This document shows, in pieces, positions 1 through 9,477 of a DNA stretch of 64,000 nt. The position numbers were made by a program, and so were the translations under genes. The stretch is from contig NZ_JAKVBC010000012.1 of assembly GCF_022447245.1 (NCBI RefSeq), positions 62,001 to 126,000 on the forward strand, written 5' to 3'. The notes below the pieces were generated by a model that worked only from the letters and a program-made list of their open reading frames with translations, was not told the origin of the DNA and did not search any database. The stretch comes from Kordia sp. (GTDB lineage Bacteria; Bacteroidota; Bacteroidia; Flavobacteriales; Flavobacteriaceae). Position 1 is the first letter of the stretch, and every line of letters begins with the position of its first letter.

Positions 1-496
1 AATCGTTGGCATACAAATCATAAAAAGGCGTCAATAAAATATGGAATCCTGCGGTTACTTTCCGATGTTGAAATGCATCATCTAACAAAATCACTTCTGG
101 CGAATCTTCCAAGTTCCGTAAGGTTTCAATTCCAACGGTACGTTCTGCTTCTACCGCAACTTGAATATCATTTTTAAATTTATGATAAAACTGCAATGGT
201 TCATCACCAATATCTGAAGCTGTAGTAGTTGAATTTGCTAATAAAAACCCTTTCGTCTTTCGTTTATAACCTCTACTCAATGTAGCTACTTTGTATTGAT
301 CTTTCAACAAACGAATCAAGTATTCTATCATCGGTGACTTTCCTGTGCCACCAACACTCAGATTTCCAACACAAATCACAGGAAAATCATAGGAAGTCGA
401 TTTTAAAAAACCTTTATCAAATAGCCAATTGCGGATAAACACAATAGCGCCATAGAGCACAGAAAAAGGTAATAAGATCAATCGAAGTCTTCGCAT
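1..496 (-). CDS. lpxK: Tetraacyldisaccharide 4'-kinase, partial (3' end outside window)
   Basis: The reverse strand from the ATG at 494-496 reads without a stop to base 1, so about 165 N-terminal residues are present and the C-terminus is cut by the window edge. The protein starts MRRLRLILLPFSVLYGAIV, a hydrophobic N-terminus, followed by VICVGNLSVGGTGKSP (about residues 41-56), the P-loop typical of LpxK, and later SRGYKRK and LLDDAFQHR, both LpxK signatures. LpxK phosphorylates the 4' position of the lipid A disaccharide at the inner membrane. It is transcribed away from the next gene; no partner is visible in the window. Confidence 0.93.
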   Translation of the reverse strand, partial: MRRLRLILLPFSVLYGAIVFIRNWLFDKGFLKSTSYDFPVICVGNLSVGGTGKSPMIEYLIRLLKDQYKVATLSRGYKRKTKGFLLANSTTTASDIGDEPLQFYHKFKNDIQVAVEAERTVGIETLRNLEDSPEVILLDDAFQHRKVTAGFHILLTPFYDLYAND

Positions 497-675
497 ACAA
501 CGAAAGTATAATTTTTTAAGTTAGTAATGAAAATGAAATGCTGAATATTCAAATTACTCTATAAATGTGTAGATTAATTTGAAAACGTAAAAACTCTTGG
601 ATTCTTTATTTTTGAATATTTACTTAATCATTGAAGTATCCTATATTTATCCCATAACCGATTAGTATGATCATT

Positions 676-1181
676 ATGAAAAAAAGTTTTTTATTCATTA
701 TTATCTTACAAGTCTTCTGAGTTGTAGCGAAAAAACAATTCTTCAAAGAAGTTTTGAAATAGAAAAAAAAGATATCATGTATGGAGGAATGATTGTTTCG
801 GCTATTCCATTTCAAATAGAAGGAGAATATAGGACAAGATATATTCGTGAGAAAGGAGGTCTAGGAGGAATTAACCTTGCCACTCCTGAACTCGATAAAT
901 TGTATTGTGGCAACTCTAGCGTTACAGATAGCACAAAAGCGATTTTAATTATTAATTTTCCTTCAAAGAAAATAATTGGTTACGAAATAACTAGCGAAAA
1001 TGGTTTCAGTAAAAAAGATATCATAGTTGAACTAAGCAAAGCATACGCTGAAATATATAAGAACAAAAAGAAATATGAAATTTGCTGCGACAAACTTTCT
1101 GATTTAGAATTAAAAAGCATTGTGGTTTTTAAAGTTGGACAAAGAATTTATTTAGAATCTGAGGTTAGCTCAAAAAAATAA
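676..1181 (+). pseudogene. Small lipoprotein of unknown function, broken by a one-base frameshift
   Basis: An ATG at 676 starts MKKSFLFIIIL, a lipoprotein-type signal. That frame stops at once, but the next frame continues TSLLSCSEKTILQRSFE and joins the 134-residue open frame that begins at 777. Adding one base near 708-710 restores one 169-codon protein with lipobox LLSC. The body (IINFPSKKIIGYEITSENG, then KYEICCDKLSDLELKSIVVFK) is not a family I recognise. If the lesion is real, translation could only restart at ATG 777, without the signal. A sequencing error is the alternative. Confidence 0.6.
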
Positions 1182-1222
1182 AACCTCTTTCTATTCTGAA
1201 AAACGTAAATTCAATTCGTTCA

Positions 1223-1651
1223 CTATTTTTTCACATAGATCTTTTCATTAGAAGCAAAAAGTACCAGTTGATGTTCCTGCTGTTTGCCATGTGAGATTAA
1301 GATTTTAAAAAACTTATAACTATCTGGATATACAGAAATTTGTGGGGAAATTAGATTGGTCGTTTTATACAATTTTCCTCGTGGTGATTCTTCAAAGTCT
1401 GCAATCACTATGTAATAAAAGCTTTTAAACGCTTGAATATCTTCATCATCACTCACACGTTCATCACTGGCAACTTTTATGGCTTGCATTCTAAAATGTT
1501 CGTTGCTCCTAGAAAACATGTTATGCTCATTCATTTCTAAAAGCACTTTAAATAAACGATTGTCTTCAATAGGAATAATTCCACTTCGCGATTGTGAAAA
1601 CAGACAAAAGGGAATCAAACAAAGCAGGATCGCAGTCAAATTTTTCTTCAT
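1223..1651 (-). CDS. Small exported protein of unknown function
   Basis: This 142-residue protein begins MKKNLTAILLCLIPFCLFSQ, a good Sec signal peptide with cleavage expected after the FSQ region. The mature part has no motif I recognise; it ends LVLFASNEKIYVKK and looks like a small beta-rich periplasmic protein. It is transcribed divergently from the Nif3-like gene. There is no evidence of an operon. Confidence 0.7.
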   Translation of the reverse strand: MKKNLTAILLCLIPFCLFSQSRSGIIPIEDNRLFKVLLEMNEHNMFSRSNEHFRMQAIKVASDERVSDDEDIQAFKSFYYIVIADFEESPRGKLYKTTNLISPQISVYPDSYKFFKILISHGKQQEHQLVLFASNEKIYVKK

Positions 1652-1826
1652 AATTCATATTATAATTTTAGTTATTAATTTGAAGATACAGCATCTTTCA
1701 ATACAAGCTTGAAATTATTTTGTAAACGTCGTAAAAAATTTATGAACGTTCTAAATTGTGCTGTTTTTCGTTTTAATTGTCATTTTTCTACTGCTTATTT
1801 TTATATTTGATCCAAAAGGAAAAAAG

Positions 1827-2921
1827 ATGAAAGTCCAAGATATTATGTCGCACATTGAAGCATTATGTCCGCTTGCGTATGCGGAAGATTTTGACAATGT
1901 AGGATTGTTGGTTGGAGATAGCCAACAAGAAGTTTCTGGTGTATTAATTTCGTTAGATACACTGGAAAATGTAGTTGATGAAGCCATTGAAAAAAAATGC
2001 AATATGATTGTAAGCTTTCATCCTATAATATTTTCTGGCTTAAAAAAGATTACAGGAAAAACCTATGTGGAACGTGTTGTACTAAAAGCTATCAAACACG
2101 ATATTGCTATTTATGCAATGCATACAGCTTTGGATAATTCATGGACTGGCGTAAGTGATCGTATATGTGACGAATTAGGCTTAACCAATAAATCTATCCT
2201 AATTCCACAAAAAGGAACAATTAAAAAATTGGTGACTTTTGTACCAAAGACAGCCGCGGAGAGACTTCGCAATGCATTATTTGCTGTTGGTGCAGGAAGT
2301 ATTGGAAATTATGAAAATTGTAGTTTTAATATAGAAGGCTTGGGGAGTTTTCAAGGAAATGAAGCTTCTAATCCAACCATTGGACAAAAAGGAGAAACAC
2401 ATTTTGAAGAAGAAATTCGAATTGGAATCACCTTTGCCAAACATTTAGAAGGAAAAATCATAAAAACATTGCATGCAACACATCCGTATGAAGAAGTTGC
2501 CTATGAGATTACAACTTTGGAAAATATGAATCAACATATAGGAATGGGCATGGTTGGTGAGTTTAAAAAACCCATCACCGAAATGCATTTTATGACGTTG
2601 TTGAAGACAAAAATGAACGTTCCGGTGGTACGACATTCGGCTTTATCCGGAAAAATGATACAAAAAGTAGCTGTTTTAGGTGGAAGTGGAAGCTTTGCCA
2701 TCAGTGCTGCCAAACGAGCAGGTGCCGACGCGTATGTCACGGCAGACTTGAAATACCACGATTTTTACCAAGCGGAAGGACAAATAATTTTAGCTGATAT
2801 TGGGCATTATGAAAGTGAACAGTATACAAAAAATCTTTTATTTGAGTATCTTACGAAAAAAATTCCTAATTTTGCGATCATTTTATCAGCAGAAAATACA
2901 AATCCAATCAAGTATTCATAA
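1827..2921 (+). CDS. Nif3-like dinuclear metal centre protein (YbgI/YqfO family)
   Basis: The 364-residue protein starts MKVQDIMSHIEALCPLAYAE, the normal N-terminus of Nif3/NGG1p-interacting factor proteins. I chose the ATG at 1827, preceded by AGGAAAAAAG. An upstream GTG (1758) would add a spurious hydrophobic stretch. Metal-ligand motifs are FHPIIFSGLKK and MHTALDN in the N-terminal half and DIGHYESE near the C-terminus, with the usual inserted PII-like domain between (about residues 125-235). These proteins form hexameric toroids with two metal ions per subunit and are often misnamed GTP cyclohydrolase I type 2; the physiological reaction is unsettled. It sits 2 bp before the next gene, so the two are co-transcribed. 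Confidence 0.9.
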   Translation: MKVQDIMSHIEALCPLAYAEDFDNVGLLVGDSQQEVSGVLISLDTLENVVDEAIEKKCNMIVSFHPIIFSGLKKITGKTYVERVVLKAIKHDIAIYAMHTALDNSWTGVSDRICDELGLTNKSILIPQKGTIKKLVTFVPKTAAERLRNALFAVGAGSIGNYENCSFNIEGLGSFQGNEASNPTIGQKGETHFEEEIRIGITFAKHLEGKIIKTLHATHPYEEVAYEITTLENMNQHIGMGMVGEFKKPITEMHFMTLLKTKMNVPVVRHSALSGKMIQKVAVLGGSGSFAISAAKRAGADAYVTADLKYHDFYQAEGQIILADIGHYESEQYTKNLLFEYLTKKIPNFAIILSAENTNPIKYS

Positions 2922-2923
2922 AT

Positions 2924-3703
2924 ATGGCAAAGAAGAAAGAAGTTACGGTCGAAGAAAAATTACGCGCGCTTTTTGATTTACAATTAATTGACTCTCGCGT
3001 AGACGAGATCAAGAACGTTCGTGGAGAGCTTCCTTTAGAAGTAGAAGATTTAGAAGACGAAGTAGCTGGATTAAACACGAGACTTGAAAAGTTTCACGGT
3101 GATCTTGATCAGATTGATGAAGACATTAAAAACAAAAAGAATATCATTGAGGAAGCAAAAAGCTTAATCAAGAAGTATACAGAGCAACAAAAGAATGTTC
3201 GTAACAACAGAGAGTACAACGCTTTATCTAAAGAAGTTGAATTCCAAGAGCTAGAAATGCAGTTGGCTGAGAAGCACATCAAAGAATTTAAAGTTTCTAT
3301 TGAGCAAAAGAAAGCTGTTATTGGTCAAACCAAAGAACGTTTGGAAGAAAGAGTATCACATCTAAAGCACAAGAAAGCTGAGTTGAATGATATTCTTGAA
3401 GAAACGAAAAGAGAAGAAGAATTCCTTTTACAGAAATCTGAAGAGTTCGAAAAATTAATCGAAGACAGATTGTTAGCAGCATATAAAAGAATCCGTAGAA
3501 ATGTTCGTAACGGTTTAGCTGTTGTAAAGATTGAAAGAGGAGCTTCCGGAGGTTCGTATTTTACAATTCCACCACAGGTTCAGGTAGAAATTGCTTCTAG
3601 AAAGAAAATCATCACAGATGAGCACAGTGGTCGTATCTTAGTTGATCCTGCATTAGCAGATGAAGAAAAAGAAAAAATGGAAAAACTTTTCGCAAAGTTT
3701 TAA
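2924..3703 (+). CDS. Coiled-coil protein of the C4 zinc-ribbon family (COG1579-like), lacking the cysteines
   Basis: This 259-residue protein has a long antiparallel coiled coil (about residues 25-180, rich in E, K and L) followed by a C-terminal segment beginning KIERGASGGSYFTIPPQ and ending DEHSGRILVDPALA. The layout is that of zinc-ribbon proteins found next to Nif3 in many bacteria, but where the family has two CxxC pairs this protein has ASGGS and TDEHSG, so no zinc site remains. It is translated 2 bp after the Nif3-like gene, and the conserved pairing suggests a shared role, possibly nucleic-acid or ribosome related (inference). A rho-independent hairpin follows. Confidence 0.85.
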   Translation: MAKKKEVTVEEKLRALFDLQLIDSRVDEIKNVRGELPLEVEDLEDEVAGLNTRLEKFHGDLDQIDEDIKNKKNIIEEAKSLIKKYTEQQKNVRNNREYNALSKEVEFQELEMQLAEKHIKEFKVSIEQKKAVIGQTKERLEERVSHLKHKKAELNDILEETKREEEFLLQKSEEFEKLIEDRLLAAYKRIRRNVRNGLAVVKIERGASGGSYFTIPPQVQVEIASRKKIITDEHSGRILVDPALADEEKEKMEKLFAKF

Positions 3704-3720
3704 TTTAAATAAACACTTAT

Positions 3721-3751
3721 AAAAAAACCTCGCTACTTGCGAGGTTTTTTT
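3721..3751. terminator. Bidirectional rho-independent terminator
   Basis: The hairpin CCTCGC-TACTT-GCGAGG (3728-3744) is flanked by seven A on the left and seven T on the right, so it can end transcription from both sides. It lies between two convergent genes and overlaps the stop codon of the minus-strand methyltransferase. Confidence 0.85.
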
Positions 3752-4539
3752 GTGGCTTTTAATTCGTATATCATTGGATAGAGTTTATCTTTTGTTTCAT
3801 ACATTCCTTCTTCATTTTTCACTAAATCAGGCAATACATCGTATGGTGATGCATCGTGTTCCGTAAGGAATTCAATTGTCAAACCTGCATTAATTAAAGC
3901 GCTGATAACGTCTCCCAATCCATGGTTCCACGCATATTCTTTACTTATTATTTTAGTTTTTCCATCTTCTGCATACGTTCCTTCATATTCTTCATAAATT
4001 ACTTCATCTTGACTGTATGCATATCTTAACACTGGCGGTGTCTGTAAATAATCAAACATCCATACAATGGGATGAAATTCTGCCATGTAAAATGTTCCAT
4101 CATCTTTTAAACGCGATGCAATAATCGTTGCCCACTTTGTTAAGTCTGGCAACCAACCAATAGTCCCATAGCTTGTAAATACAATATCAAATGTATCGGT
4201 TACATGGTCATTTACATCAAATACATTACAACAATGAAAAGTAGCGTCTAAATTCAGCTCTTCGTTCAAGGATTTTGCTAATTTAATTGCTTCATCAGAC
4301 AAATCAATTCCTGTGCATTTTGCCCCCATTCGAGCAAAACTTAAGGTATCTTGTCCAAAATGACATTGCAAGTGTAATAATGATTTTCCAGCAATATTTG
4401 GGAGACTATTCAGTTCATATTTCATCAGTGAAGATTTCCCTTTTTTAAAATCTTCCATTGCATACATTTCACTTTTTGCGTGAACTGCTACTTTCTTATT
4501 CCAAGTCTCTTTATTAGTTTTAAAATAATTATCATTCAT
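3733..4539 (-). CDS. Class I SAM-dependent methyltransferase
   Basis: The 268-residue protein carries the SAM-binding motif I as LLHLQCHFGQDTLSFA (about residues 54-69), then GIDLSDEAI (motif II acidic residue) and FDIVFTSYGTIGWL (motif IV). The substrate cannot be told from sequence; related soluble methyltransferases act on small molecules. The stop codon lies inside the shared terminator hairpin, and the gene appears monocistronic. Confidence 0.85.
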   Translation of the reverse strand: MNDNYFKTNKETWNKKVAVHAKSEMYAMEDFKKGKSSLMKYELNSLPNIAGKSLLHLQCHFGQDTLSFARMGAKCTGIDLSDEAIKLAKSLNEELNLDATFHCCNVFDVNDHVTDTFDIVFTSYGTIGWLPDLTKWATIIASRLKDDGTFYMAEFHPIVWMFDYLQTPPVLRYAYSQDEVIYEEYEGTYAEDGKTKIISKEYAWNHGLGDVISALINAGLTIEFLTEHDASPYDVLPDLVKNEEGMYETKDKLYPMIYELKATKKPRK

Positions 4540-4658
4540 TTTGTCGGATTTTTATGGCTTTTATCGTATTATTGTTTATGATTTTCCTCCTTATGTACAA
4601 TTGTAAGGAAAAAATTCTAAATCGTACCTGAAATAATCTTACTTAAATTAATTTATAT

Positions 4659-6605
4659 ATGAAAAAAACTACTTTTTCACTATTTAAAAGTATTTTCCTT
4701 TTATGCTTGTTGATGAGTTTTACAACGTATGCTCAAAATGTTGATGTAATTATTACCGTCGATTGGCCGCAATGGTCTTCTGAAAACCGAGTAGAGTTAT
4801 ACAGTCCTAGCGGCACTTTATTACAAACTGTAGATAATGGCTTTGATGGTAGCGGAAATGCTCCTTATAATGAAACAACAACCGCTGTAAGTTACCCAAT
4901 TGACGACAATATGCCAGCAGGAACTGGTTATTATGTTACTGTATATGACTTTTATGGAGATGATTGGAATGGCAGTGGAAGTTTGACAATTACTGCAGAT
5001 GGACAAACTGCATACACTTTTAATGGAGATTTTTCCAATAATGTTACTTCAGGAAATCCTGTTCAGATTTCTCAAACATTCTATTTTGCTTTAGAGGAAG
5101 CTCCTGCGCCTCCGCCTCCTTTCCCTGGAGTTTCACAATTTGATACCAGCGGAAACGAATACATAGAGTATATTCCTGGAAATATGCCAATTATTATTGC
5201 CGCACCACATGGTGGAGTAAAGCAATCTGGGCAAACTATTGGAGGAACATTTTATGCTGATAATGATGGTGCTTTACCAGATAGAGGTTGTGGTACCAAT
5301 GAAAGAGATGATAACACTGATATTCTGGTTCGTGAAATTCAACAATCCGTTTTTGAACAAACTGGTTGTTATCCGTATGTGATTATAAACAACTTACACA
5401 GAAGTAAATTAGATCCAAATAGAGAACAAAACGAAGCTACTTGCGGAGATGCTGATGCCTTATTCTATTGGAACACTTTCCATAACTTCATTGATCAAGC
5501 AAGCGCAGATGTAATGAACAAATGGGGAAAAGGATTGTTTATAGATTTACATGGACAAAGTCATAGTGTCCCTAGAATTGAAGCAGGTTATAATATTTCG
5601 GCTTCTGACTTAAATAATGCAACTCCTAACTATTTAAATTCAGTATCAAACTCAACAATTACAAATCTTGTAAGTAATAATTTAGGAAACCTGACTCAAG
5701 AAGAGTTGGTTCGTGGCCCAAGCAGTTTAGGTGGACTTTTTAAAGATACTGGTGGAGCATTCTACAACGCACAAGGATATTCTGGTTGCGGTGTAACTTC
5801 TGGTTATCGTACCATTCCTAGTGATTTTGATAGTGGCGCTTCTAATAGCTGTGATGATACACGTCCATTTGGCAATGCTTATTTTGATGGAGATTTCTAC
5901 AACAACAGACGTCACGGTTCTGGTCCAGCTGCTAGTGATGGTGTTGGCGGCGGTGGAACTATTGATGGAATTATGACCGAAGTTAACCGTCGTGTACGTG
6001 ACTTAGGAACGTATAATGGAAATGTATATGATACAAGACCACAAACTTTAGTGCCTTTTGCTGATGATTATGCAACAGTAATCAAAAACTATATTGATTT
6101 ACATTACAATGACTTTGCAAACTTTATGTATGCAAATAATACGTATGCAATGGACGATACAGATCCAACACCAACACGTACAACGGGTGTAACTGGTGTA
6201 TTTACAGCAACGCCTGCTGGATTAGTGATCAATACAACTACAGGGGAAATTGATTTATCAGCTTCTACGATGGGAGTGTATACGATTACACATACTGTTG
6301 GTGATTGTAATTTATATGAAACGTCTACAAGTATGACGATCACAAATACGTTGAGTACAAACGATTTTGAAGAAGCTGTTTTTGCTATGTACCCGAATCC
6401 AACTACTGGAAAATTACAGATTGAATCTACTACTCCAATTTCAAAAGTAAACGTATACAATTTAGTGGGACAGCAAGTAAAAACGTTTGGAATGCAAAAC
6501 GATCAAAAAGCTATTGATATTAGTGAATTAAAAACAGGAAGTTATTTTGTAAATCTGCAAGATGCTGCTGGAAACACATATACGAAACTTATTGTGAAGA
6601 AGTAA
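4659..6605 (+). CDS. T9SS-secreted N-formylglutamate amidohydrolase-like protein
   Basis: 648 residues: a signal peptide (MKKTTFSLFKS to TYAQ), a beta-rich N-terminal domain (about 25-145), a proline linker (APAPPPPFPG), a catalytic-type domain (about 165-485) and a C-terminal T9SS type A sorting domain (MYPNPTTGKL to LIVKK, last 75 residues). The central domain has IIAAPHGG, NNLHRSKLDPNRE and LFIDLHGQSH, patterns of the N-formylglutamate amidohydrolase/zinc amidohydrolase superfamily. Unlike cytosolic HutG-type enzymes this one is built for export across the outer membrane, so the substrate is probably an extracellular amide or peptide (inference). A hairpin terminator follows. Confidence 0.8.
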   Translation: MKKTTFSLFKSIFLLCLLMSFTTYAQNVDVIITVDWPQWSSENRVELYSPSGTLLQTVDNGFDGSGNAPYNETTTAVSYPIDDNMPAGTGYYVTVYDFYGDDWNGSGSLTITADGQTAYTFNGDFSNNVTSGNPVQISQTFYFALEEAPAPPPPFPGVSQFDTSGNEYIEYIPGNMPIIIAAPHGGVKQSGQTIGGTFYADNDGALPDRGCGTNERDDNTDILVREIQQSVFEQTGCYPYVIINNLHRSKLDPNREQNEATCGDADALFYWNTFHNFIDQASADVMNKWGKGLFIDLHGQSHSVPRIEAGYNISASDLNNATPNYLNSVSNSTITNLVSNNLGNLTQEELVRGPSSLGGLFKDTGGAFYNAQGYSGCGVTSGYRTIPSDFDSGASNSCDDTRPFGNAYFDGDFYNNRRHGSGPAASDGVGGGGTIDGIMTEVNRRVRDLGTYNGNVYDTRPQTLVPFADDYATVIKNYIDLHYNDFANFMYANNTYAMDDTDPTPTRTTGVTGVFTATPAGLVINTTTGEIDLSASTMGVYTITHTVGDCNLYETSTSMTITNTLSTNDFEEAVFAMYPNPTTGKLQIESTTPISKVNVYNLVGQQVKTFGMQNDQKAIDISELKTGSYFVNLQDAAGNTYTKLIVKK

Positions 6606-6634
6606 TTCAGATCAAAGTAATAGTGCTAAAAATG

Positions 6635-6665
6635 AAAAGCCTTGCAATTGCGAGGCTTTTGCTTT
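6635..6665. terminator. Rho-independent terminator between convergent genes
   Basis: Stem AAAAGCCTTGC / GCGAGGCTTTT with loop AATT (6635-6660) and one mismatch, followed by more T. It separates the plus-strand secreted protein from the minus-strand transporter and can work in both directions. Confidence 0.75.
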
Positions 6666-6669
6666 TTGA

Positions 6670-8214
6670 TTAATGAACGCCGCTCATCAACTTTTTGATG
6701 AAAGGTGATATCATAATAACAATCAATCCTATTACAGCTGTTAATACACCAAAAACGGCATATACAGAGACATATTGATATAATTGTTCGAAAGCTGTTT
6801 GATTCGGCCCAGAGAATGTAGCCGTTAATCCAGTGACCATTTCTGTAATTTCTCCGAAAATTCCACTCGCAAACATATTCTCAACATCTGAAACTGTGGT
6901 AAGCTTGGCTATTTTTCCAGCAAAAAAGTGCCCATAAAAAGATGCTGCAAAGAAAACACCCATAATAAAAGCCAAATACTTTTTAGGAGATAACTCCGTC
7001 ATTTTTGACAAACCAATTGGAGAAATGCACAACTCGCCTACCGTTAAAATAAAATATCCAACAAATAGATACCACATAGATGTTTTGGCTGATGTATCTG
7101 CTGAATTTGCCGACATGGCAAATACGATAAATCCAAGTCCTAATAATAATAAGCCTAAACCTGCTTTGATAGCTGAGTTCGGATTTTTCTTTTTACGAAT
7201 TAATACTGCCCACAACCATGAAAACGGAATTGCTAAGAGAATGATAAATCCAGAATTGATACTATTGGTTTGTGCTGCATTCAATCCGACAAGGTTGATA
7301 TTTCGATCGGCAAATAAGGTTAGAGAACTTCCCGCTTGTTCAAAAATTGCCCAAAATAAAGACATCAAAATGGTAAAATAGGCTGTAACCAATAATCGCT
7401 TTCGCGCGATGCTTCCGACAGAACGATAGATGTAAATCAACATTGCCGTAATGCCAAACGTAGCAACCCAAACAATGTAATGTTCGTATTGATTGAATCG
7501 TACAATTAACGCAAACACAGGAACGGCCAAAAAAGCCCCAATCGTAACTAATTGTCCTTTGTTTAAACCTAAAAACTTCTCATGATATACTTTTTCATCA
7601 GGAATTCTTCCTTTGTCTTGAAATACATTTTTATTGGTTCCTCTGTAAAAATAAAACAAGCCTAATAACATTCCCAAACCTGCTAACATAAAACCATAAT
7701 GCCATCCATAAACTTCTGCAAACCACGCACACAATAACGGAGCTACAGCGCCACCAATGTTGATCCCCATGTAAAATATTGTAAACCCAGAATCGCGTCG
7801 TTTGTCGCCTTCTGTATATAATGCGCCTACAAATGTGGAAATATTGGGTTTAAAAAATCCGTTACCAACAATAATTAACGCCAACGAGCCATAGAAAAAT
7901 AGAGGTTGTTCTATGGTTAAGAAAAAGTGTCCTAACGCCATGAGAATTCCTCCTAAAAATATGGCTCTTCGGTAACCAATATAATGATCGGCAATGATTC
8001 CTCCCAATACTGGTGTTACATATACTAAAGACATATATGCTGCAAAAATTCCAATAGACATATCGTCACCAAACAGCAATTGTTTGGTCATGTATAAGAT
8101 CAATAAGGCTTTCATTCCATAGAACGAAAATCGTTCCCAGAGCTCTGCAAAAAATAAATAAAAAAGTCCCTTAGGATGTCCGAAGCGAGTTTCGGAAACG
8201 GTAGATGATTCCAT
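6670..8214 (-). CDS. Proton-coupled oligopeptide transporter (POT/PTR family)
   Basis: 514 residues with about 12-14 hydrophobic segments. Near the N-terminus is FAELWERFSFYGMKALL (about residues 23-39), the ExxERFxxYG proton-coupling motif of the POT family, and FYMGINIGGAVAP (about 148-160) matches its second signature. The protein imports di- and tripeptides with protons across the inner membrane. Length fits bacterial POTs. It stands alone and upstream of a secreted hydrolase, compatible with peptide scavenging. Confidence 0.92.
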   Translation of the reverse strand: MESSTVSETRFGHPKGLFYLFFAELWERFSFYGMKALLILYMTKQLLFGDDMSIGIFAAYMSLVYVTPVLGGIIADHYIGYRRAIFLGGILMALGHFFLTIEQPLFFYGSLALIIVGNGFFKPNISTFVGALYTEGDKRRDSGFTIFYMGINIGGAVAPLLCAWFAEVYGWHYGFMLAGLGMLLGLFYFYRGTNKNVFQDKGRIPDEKVYHEKFLGLNKGQLVTIGAFLAVPVFALIVRFNQYEHYIVWVATFGITAMLIYIYRSVGSIARKRLLVTAYFTILMSLFWAIFEQAGSSLTLFADRNINLVGLNAAQTNSINSGFIILLAIPFSWLWAVLIRKKKNPNSAIKAGLGLLLLGLGFIVFAMSANSADTSAKTSMWYLFVGYFILTVGELCISPIGLSKMTELSPKKYLAFIMGVFFAASFYGHFFAGKIAKLTTVSDVENMFASGIFGEITEMVTGLTATFSGPNQTAFEQLYQYVSVYAVFGVLTAVIGLIVIMISPFIKKLMSGVH

Positions 8215-8334
8215 CTGTGTTTGTTTTTAAAATTAGCAATACACAAATGTGTTTCACTGATATTTTAAAAGAAAGTCGTGTAGTAAAGTATAGTAAAAAA
8301 TAACTCCTTGTGTGCAATTGTGAGTGAAGCACAA

Positions 8335-9474
8335 TTAATTACAAATCTCAGCATATGCACTGTTTTCATTACTTTGCACAAATTCGTGTAGCAAACCTTC
8401 ATCTATGGTTATGTTTTCAGGAATCATGCGCAATCGGTATTTCCCTTCTCCTAAAAACGTAAACAAGTCTCTTCGTTCCAGCTGTTGTTCGCTATCGAGT
8501 TGTAGTATTTCGTTTACATTTTCTATGATACGCGTAAGGTAGGTTTGATTTTTAATTTCGCCTCCAGAACTCACCAAAATACTTTGTACATCACCTGTAC
8601 CATTTGCACGACGAATTGCAAATTTTAATAGATTTTTATATTGTGTGGTTTTCGATCGAAAATCGACTTCTGCATTGTTGATATTTTTAGATGGAATGCT
8701 TAGTTGAATCAAAGACCAATCTAAAAATTGAATACGCATTTCGTTTGGTCGCGGTGTATTTGCCAATTGAATTACCCAACTTGTTGCCAATACCAAGAAT
8801 AAAGAAATCAACGATGTTTTGGCTATTATTTTAATTAATAATGTTGGAAACGTATCGTTCATTCCTAAAAATACTTCTGGCAATTGCGAGATAAAAATCA
8901 ATACCATAATGACTGCCGAAATCATAGCAACTAAGTGCAATCCACGATATAAAAAAGTTTTGTAAAACGAAATCAGTAACAAAAAACATAAGAAGCCTGA
9001 TAAAATCAAATCGGGTACTGCATTCCATTTGACACCAAAATGCACATTATCTCCTCCAAAAACACCTGCCATCACTAAGGTAATTGTAGCAACTGCGAGA
9101 ATCATTCCGATGATAATCTTTACATTTTTTATATTGTTATAGATAAATTTTGGCGCATAGTAAAAGTAAAAAAGCGCCATCAATAGGAATAAATTATTGA
9201 CAATCGATAATAAGTTGACACCAACTTGATACGTCATTTGTTCTGAAAATTCAAAATGCTTTGCGATGTATGCCCAAATTCCTGAGCCTACCCATACAAA
9301 CATTGCCAAGCTCAAATATAATAATCCACTATCTACACGCTTTTGTGAGGCATCTTCTTCTAAAATTTGACGAAAACGCTTCCGTATGTTTGAGTAAATT
9401 GCTAATAGTAGAATAGCTCCAACAAAGGATATAAAAATATGCGCTAGGTTATGAAACTGTTCTACATTAGTCAT
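8335..9474 (-). CDS. Multi-pass membrane protein with C-terminal soluble domain, unknown function
   Basis: 379 residues. The N-terminal two thirds hold about seven transmembrane helices (for example FISFVGAILLLAIYS, LSLAMFVWVGSGIWAY, IIGMILAVATITLVM). The last 120 residues are soluble and contain LLKFAIRRANGTGDVQS and EQQLERRDLFTFLGEGKYRL. I do not recognise the family; seven helices plus a cytosolic tail suggest a sensor or regulator, but no kinase or HTH motif is visible. It starts 3 bp after the stop of the ACMSD-like gene and so is translated from the same message. Confidence 0.75.
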   Translation of the reverse strand: MTNVEQFHNLAHIFISFVGAILLLAIYSNIRKRFRQILEEDASQKRVDSGLLYLSLAMFVWVGSGIWAYIAKHFEFSEQMTYQVGVNLLSIVNNLFLLMALFYFYYAPKFIYNNIKNVKIIIGMILAVATITLVMAGVFGGDNVHFGVKWNAVPDLILSGFLCFLLLISFYKTFLYRGLHLVAMISAVIMVLIFISQLPEVFLGMNDTFPTLLIKIIAKTSLISLFLVLATSWVIQLANTPRPNEMRIQFLDWSLIQLSIPSKNINNAEVDFRSKTTQYKNLLKFAIRRANGTGDVQSILVSSGGEIKNQTYLTRIIENVNEILQLDSEQQLERRDLFTFLGEGKYRLRMIPENITIDEGLLHEFVQSNENSAYAEICN

Positions 9475-9477
9475 CTG

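Noticed and set aside
624-815. Minus-strand 63-residue open frame
   Set aside because: It is antisense to the frameshifted lipoprotein and shows no protein-like composition or family.
1758-1826. Upstream GTG start of the Nif3-like gene
   Set aside because: It adds a hydrophobic stretch absent from the family; the ATG at 1827 gives the normal N-terminus.
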